Positions 5,183 through 7,324 of a DNA stretch of 7,324 bases are shown one piece after another. Position numbers and translations under genes: made by a program. Each line of letters begins with the position of its first letter. The stretch's first letter is position 1. The notes beneath the pieces are model-generated. The model was not told the origin of the DNA. It did no database searches and saw only the letters and a list, made by a program, of their open reading frames with translations. Source of the stretch: CBDCYN01 sp965224205 (lineage in GTDB: Bacteria; Planctomycetota; Phycisphaerae; Phycisphaerales; Phycisphaeraceae); NCBI GenBank assembly GCA_965224205.1, contig CBDCYN010000041.1, positions 1 to 7,324 on the forward strand. Reading direction: 5' to 3'.

Positions 5183-5779
5183 CTACAACACGCCCTTGGT
5201 GCTGGGCACCTGATCGCCGGTGATCGCCACCGCCTGACGCAGCGCCCGGCCGAAGGCTTTGAAGATCGCTTCGGCGATGTGGTGGTGGTTGGTCCCGTGG
5301 GGGACTTCGATGTGACAATTCAACCGGCCGTGGTTGACCACCGCGGCGAAAAACTCTTCGACGAGTTGGGTGTCGAAGCGGCCGATCTTCGCGGCCCCAT
5401 CAACAAAACCGGGGCAGTCCACGGCGTACACGAGACATGGCCGGCCTGATAGGTCGACGCTGATCCTCGCCAGGGCGTCTTCCATGGGCACGGACGCGAA
5501 CCCGTACCGCTCGATCCCTGTTTTATCTGCTAATGCCCGGTCGAGAGCCTGGCCCAGAACAATGCCGACATCCTCGACCGTGTGGTGGTCGTCGACGTGG
5601 GTATCGCCCTGGGCGGTGACCGTCAGCCCCAGCCGGCCGTGGCGGGCGACGTGGTCGAGCATGTGGTCGAAGAACCCCACGCCGGTTTGATTCGCGTATG
5701 GCCCACCGTCGAGGCCCAGCGATAGTGAGATCGCGGTCTCGTTGGTCTTGCGTTCGATCGTGGCGGTGCGTGGGGGCAT
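5183..5779 (-). CDS. hisB: Imidazoleglycerol-phosphate dehydratase
   Basis: A monofunctional HisB of 198 residues, the normal length for the dehydratase alone, with no phosphatase domain fused. It dehydrates imidazole glycerol phosphate to imidazole acetol phosphate in histidine synthesis. It shows the metal-binding signatures GFFDHMLDHVARHG (35-48) and DDHHTVEDVGI (63-73), a second histidine cluster GTNHHHIAEAIFKAFGRAL (162-180), and the family's closing PSTKGVL. The start ATG 5779 gives the standard N-terminus (RTATIERKTNETAI). Upstream, only a weak GAG-type ribosome site is visible in the 27-base gap after hisC. hisC lies directly upstream on the same strand and its product acts on the next intermediate, so the two are very likely co-transcribed. 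Confidence 0.96.
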   Translation of the reverse strand: MPPRTATIERKTNETAISLSLGLDGGPYANQTGVGFFDHMLDHVARHGRLGLTVTAQGDTHVDDHHTVEDVGIVLGQALDRALADKTGIERYGFASVPMEDALARISVDLSGRPCLVYAVDCPGFVDGAAKIGRFDTQLVEEFFAAVVNHGRLNCHIEVPHGTNHHHIAEAIFKAFGRALRQAVAITGDQVPSTKGVL

Positions 5780-5806
5780 GGGGTCGTTCTCGGTATCGAG
5801 TGGTGA

Positions 5807-6928
5807 CTATCGTTGGCCGTCACCAAGGTCATCCAGCTCAGTCAGGGCAGCCAGCAGGTGGTCGTTCTGCTGGGGGGTGCCGACGGTGATCCTCAGCTTA
5901 TCGGCTAGCCGGGGCTGATCAAAATATCGAACGAAGATCTTCTTTTCCTTCAGTGAAGGATAGATCTCCTTGGCTTTCGCAGGACCGGACGGGGTGACCA
6001 ACAGGAAATTCGTCTCGCTGGGATAGACGTGGTACCCGCGCGTGGTTAGTTCGTGGGTGAGTCGGTTCCGCTCATCAATGACTGCTTGCCAATGCCGGGT
6101 TGTTTCGTGGCGATGCTGTAGCGCAGCGACTGCGGCGGCCTGGGACAGGGCGTCGGTGTTGTAGCTATCGCGGGCTTTATGAAGGGCCGCGATCAGGTCC
6201 CGGTGCCCTAAGCCGTAACCAAACCGCAGACCTGCTAGGGAATAACCCTTGCTCAAAGACCGCAGGATTAGGACATTGTCGAGCCCAGAATCCGGAGCCA
6301 GTAGAGGCAGGGCGTCATTCGAGGCGAAATCCACATAGGCCTCGTCGATCAACAAGACCCCGTGGAATTCTTTAGCGATCGCTTCGAGTTGCCTCAGGGG
6401 CCGCAGCCTGCCCGACGGGGCGTGCGGGTTGACGATCAGGGCCAGCCGACACCCCGCATCGTTGAGCTGGCTGGTCAAGTGATCGGGTAAGGCGAAGTCC
6501 TCGGTCAGCGGCACCCTCGTGACCGGGGTGTCCTGGATCTGGGCGAGAACCGGGTAGAGCGAATAGGTCGGATCGGTGAACCCCACCCCGCCTGATCGCC
6601 CGGCGACCTCGCCCGATCCCGTGGGTTCACAAAACACCGTCAAGGCCAGCCGTAATAGCTCGTCTCCCCCGTTGGTGGCGATCACCTGTTCGGGGTCGAG
6701 GCCATGCACCCCTGCGGCGGCTTCTCGGAACGCCCGTGCGTCCGGGGGGGGGTAGCGTCGCAACGATTCAGCCGTGACCGATTGGATCGCTTCGAGGACC
6801 GCTTGGCAAGGCGGGTAGGGGTTCTCATTGGTATTGAGCTTGATCACCCCCGTATCCGAAGCGGCGTTGGGCTGCTCGCCCGGTGCGTAGGCGGTCAACC
6901 GCTCTATACATGTACGTTCGTAGGTCAT
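5807..6928 (-). CDS. hisC: Histidinol-phosphate aminotransferase
   Basis: A class I/II (fold type I) PLP aminotransferase of 373 residues that converts imidazole acetol phosphate to histidinol phosphate. Landmarks, counted from ATG 6928: YAPGEQP (14-20), KLNTNENPYPP (30-40), RRYPPPDA (57-64), ATNGGDELL (84-92; usually NGSDE), VNPHAPSG (167-173), LLIDEAYVDF (192-201), the PLP lysine K227 in RSLSKGYSLAGLRFGYG (223-239) with R235, and a C-terminal LRITVGTPQQND (345-356). The sequence around 103-115 (TGSGEVAGRSGGV) is a few residues longer than the family norm. The open frame extends to a TTG at 6967, but the family N-terminus fits ATG 6928 better. Neither start has a clear Shine-Dalgarno site. 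A run of nine G (6744-6752, + strand) encodes part of RRYPPP. hisB follows 27 bases after the stop. Confidence 0.95.
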   Translation of the reverse strand: MTYERTCIERLTAYAPGEQPNAASDTGVIKLNTNENPYPPCQAVLEAIQSVTAESLRRYPPPDARAFREAAAGVHGLDPEQVIATNGGDELLRLALTVFCEPTGSGEVAGRSGGVGFTDPTYSLYPVLAQIQDTPVTRVPLTEDFALPDHLTSQLNDAGCRLALIVNPHAPSGRLRPLRQLEAIAKEFHGVLLIDEAYVDFASNDALPLLAPDSGLDNVLILRSLSKGYSLAGLRFGYGLGHRDLIAALHKARDSYNTDALSQAAAVAALQHRHETTRHWQAVIDERNRLTHELTTRGYHVYPSETNFLLVTPSGPAKAKEIYPSLKEKKIFVRYFDQPRLADKLRITVGTPQQNDHLLAALTELDDLGDGQR

Positions 6929-7129
6929 CCGACGCGGTATCGTCCCCGGGCAGTGCCAGCGGGTCAAGGGACGTTACAGAATATCCATATTAATACGTAG
7001 ATAAGATGCTAAGGCTATCGTTATAGGGTCGAGAGCTTGTGTGATCGCTTACGACCACGACCACCCCAGCCCCCCCGGACCCCGCACACCCCGCACACCC
7101 CGGATACCCCGGATACCCGACTCGTGCCG
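6929..7129. promoter_or_regulatory. Divergent intergenic region between hisC and the sigma-factor gene
   Basis: About 200 bases separate the divergent starts. An AT-rich patch at 6974-7026 contains the inverted repeat AATAT-CC-ATATT (6980-6991) and several partial -10 words on both strands (TATTCT on -, TAAGAT 7002-7007 on +, TATAAC on - near 7024), but none is paired with a good -35. It is the likely home of promoters for both genes, though I cannot fix either one. The rest is C-rich and ends in a 9-base tandem repeat. Confidence 0.4.
7079..7123 (+). repeat. 9-base tandem repeat (ACCCCGnAn-type, five units)
   Basis: Consecutive units are ACCCCGCAC, ACCCCGCAC, ACCCCGGAT, ACCCCGGAT and the degenerate ACCCGACTC. 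The period is a multiple of three and is in frame with the following sigma-factor gene, where it would read TPH TPH TPD TPD TRL. The frame is open back to 7013 but contains no ATG before 7130, so translation of the repeat would need TTG 7037 or another non-standard start. Confidence 0.7.
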
Positions 7130-7324
7130 ATGGATGAACTTATCAACCAATGCCTCAACAACGACCAAGACGCTTGGCGGCAATTCGTCGAGCGTTACGC
7201 ACGGGTGATCTACGCGGCGGTTGATCACGTCATCACCGGCCGGGCGGCGGTTCGCCCTGCGGATCTCATCGAAGATATAGCCCAGGACGTGTTCCTGCGG
7301 CTGATGCGCAACGACATGCGGTTG
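7130..7324 (+). CDS. Sigma-70 family (ECF-like) RNA polymerase sigma factor, N-terminal part (3' truncated by window)
   Basis: The first 65 codons are in the window and the frame is open to the last base. MDELINQCLNNDQDAWRQFVERYARVIYAAV (1-31) followed by DLIEDIAQDVFLRLMRND (45-62) is the sigma region 2 pattern: helix 2.1 with the AW-x-x-F-v-x-r-Y core, then the region 2.2 core-binding (D/E)-x-x-Q-D-V-F-x-x-L motif. This fits ECF-type sigma factors, which are numerous in planctomycetes. Region 4 and any C-terminal extension lie outside. ATG 7130 gives a normal ECF N-terminus, but no Shine-Dalgarno site precedes it. GTG 7124 and TTG 7037 are in-frame alternatives, the latter adding a proline-rich extension. 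Target genes cannot be inferred. Confidence 0.85.
   Translation, partial: MDELINQCLNNDQDAWRQFVERYARVIYAAVDHVITGRAAVRPADLIEDIAQDVFLRLMRNDMRL

Noticed and set aside
6929..6967. Longer HisC start at TTG 6967
   Set aside because: Adds 13 residues not seen in the family. ATG 6928 gives a standard HisC N-terminus leading to YAPGEQP.

Overview
The window looks like a high-GC planctomycete chromosome, most likely Phycisphaerae-like. This is inferred from gene content (flotillin, a Bacillus-type BioA, a starch-synthase-like glycosyltransferase, an NxxGxxAF repeat protein with a PEP-CTERM signal, an ECF-type sigma factor) and from weak or absent Shine-Dalgarno sites before several genes. No rRNA or marker gene is present to prove it.

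Layout. At 1-450 (+) is the C-terminal end of a flotillin/SPFH protein. At 511-1965 (+) is bioA, the biotin-pathway aminotransferase. A 415-base non-coding stretch follows, with palindromes, direct repeats and a perfect TATAAT box, and leads into a GT4/GT5-type glycosyltransferase at 2381-3754 (+). The strand then switches. Converging on the glycosyltransferase is a secreted tandem-repeat protein at 3778-4977 (-), visibly lower in GC than its neighbours. Further right are hisB (5183-5779, -) and hisC (5807-6928, -), an apparent hisC-hisB transcription unit for histidine synthesis. Divergent from hisC, the first 65 codons of an ECF-like sigma factor begin at 7130 (+) and run off the end.

The most interesting part is 3755-5182. 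The low-GC repeat-protein gene lies between two different REP-like palindrome pairs. Each pair is two hairpins in inverted orientation whose stems differ by compensating base changes. The left pair (3784-3854) starts inside the arginine codons of the PEP-CTERM signal and encodes the last 24 or so residues of the protein. It therefore appears to have inserted at the original gene end and supplied a new C-terminal tail. The repeat protein also has a structured leader with three copies of a 7-base word (TAGGTGG or its complement). These can fold into either of two mutually exclusive hairpins, one of which buries the ribosome binding site.

The genes do not form one pathway. bioA (biotin), hisC-hisB (histidine), the glycosyltransferase (glycan or envelope) and the sigma factor look like independent units. 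No CRISPR array, tRNA, rRNA or transposase gene was seen.
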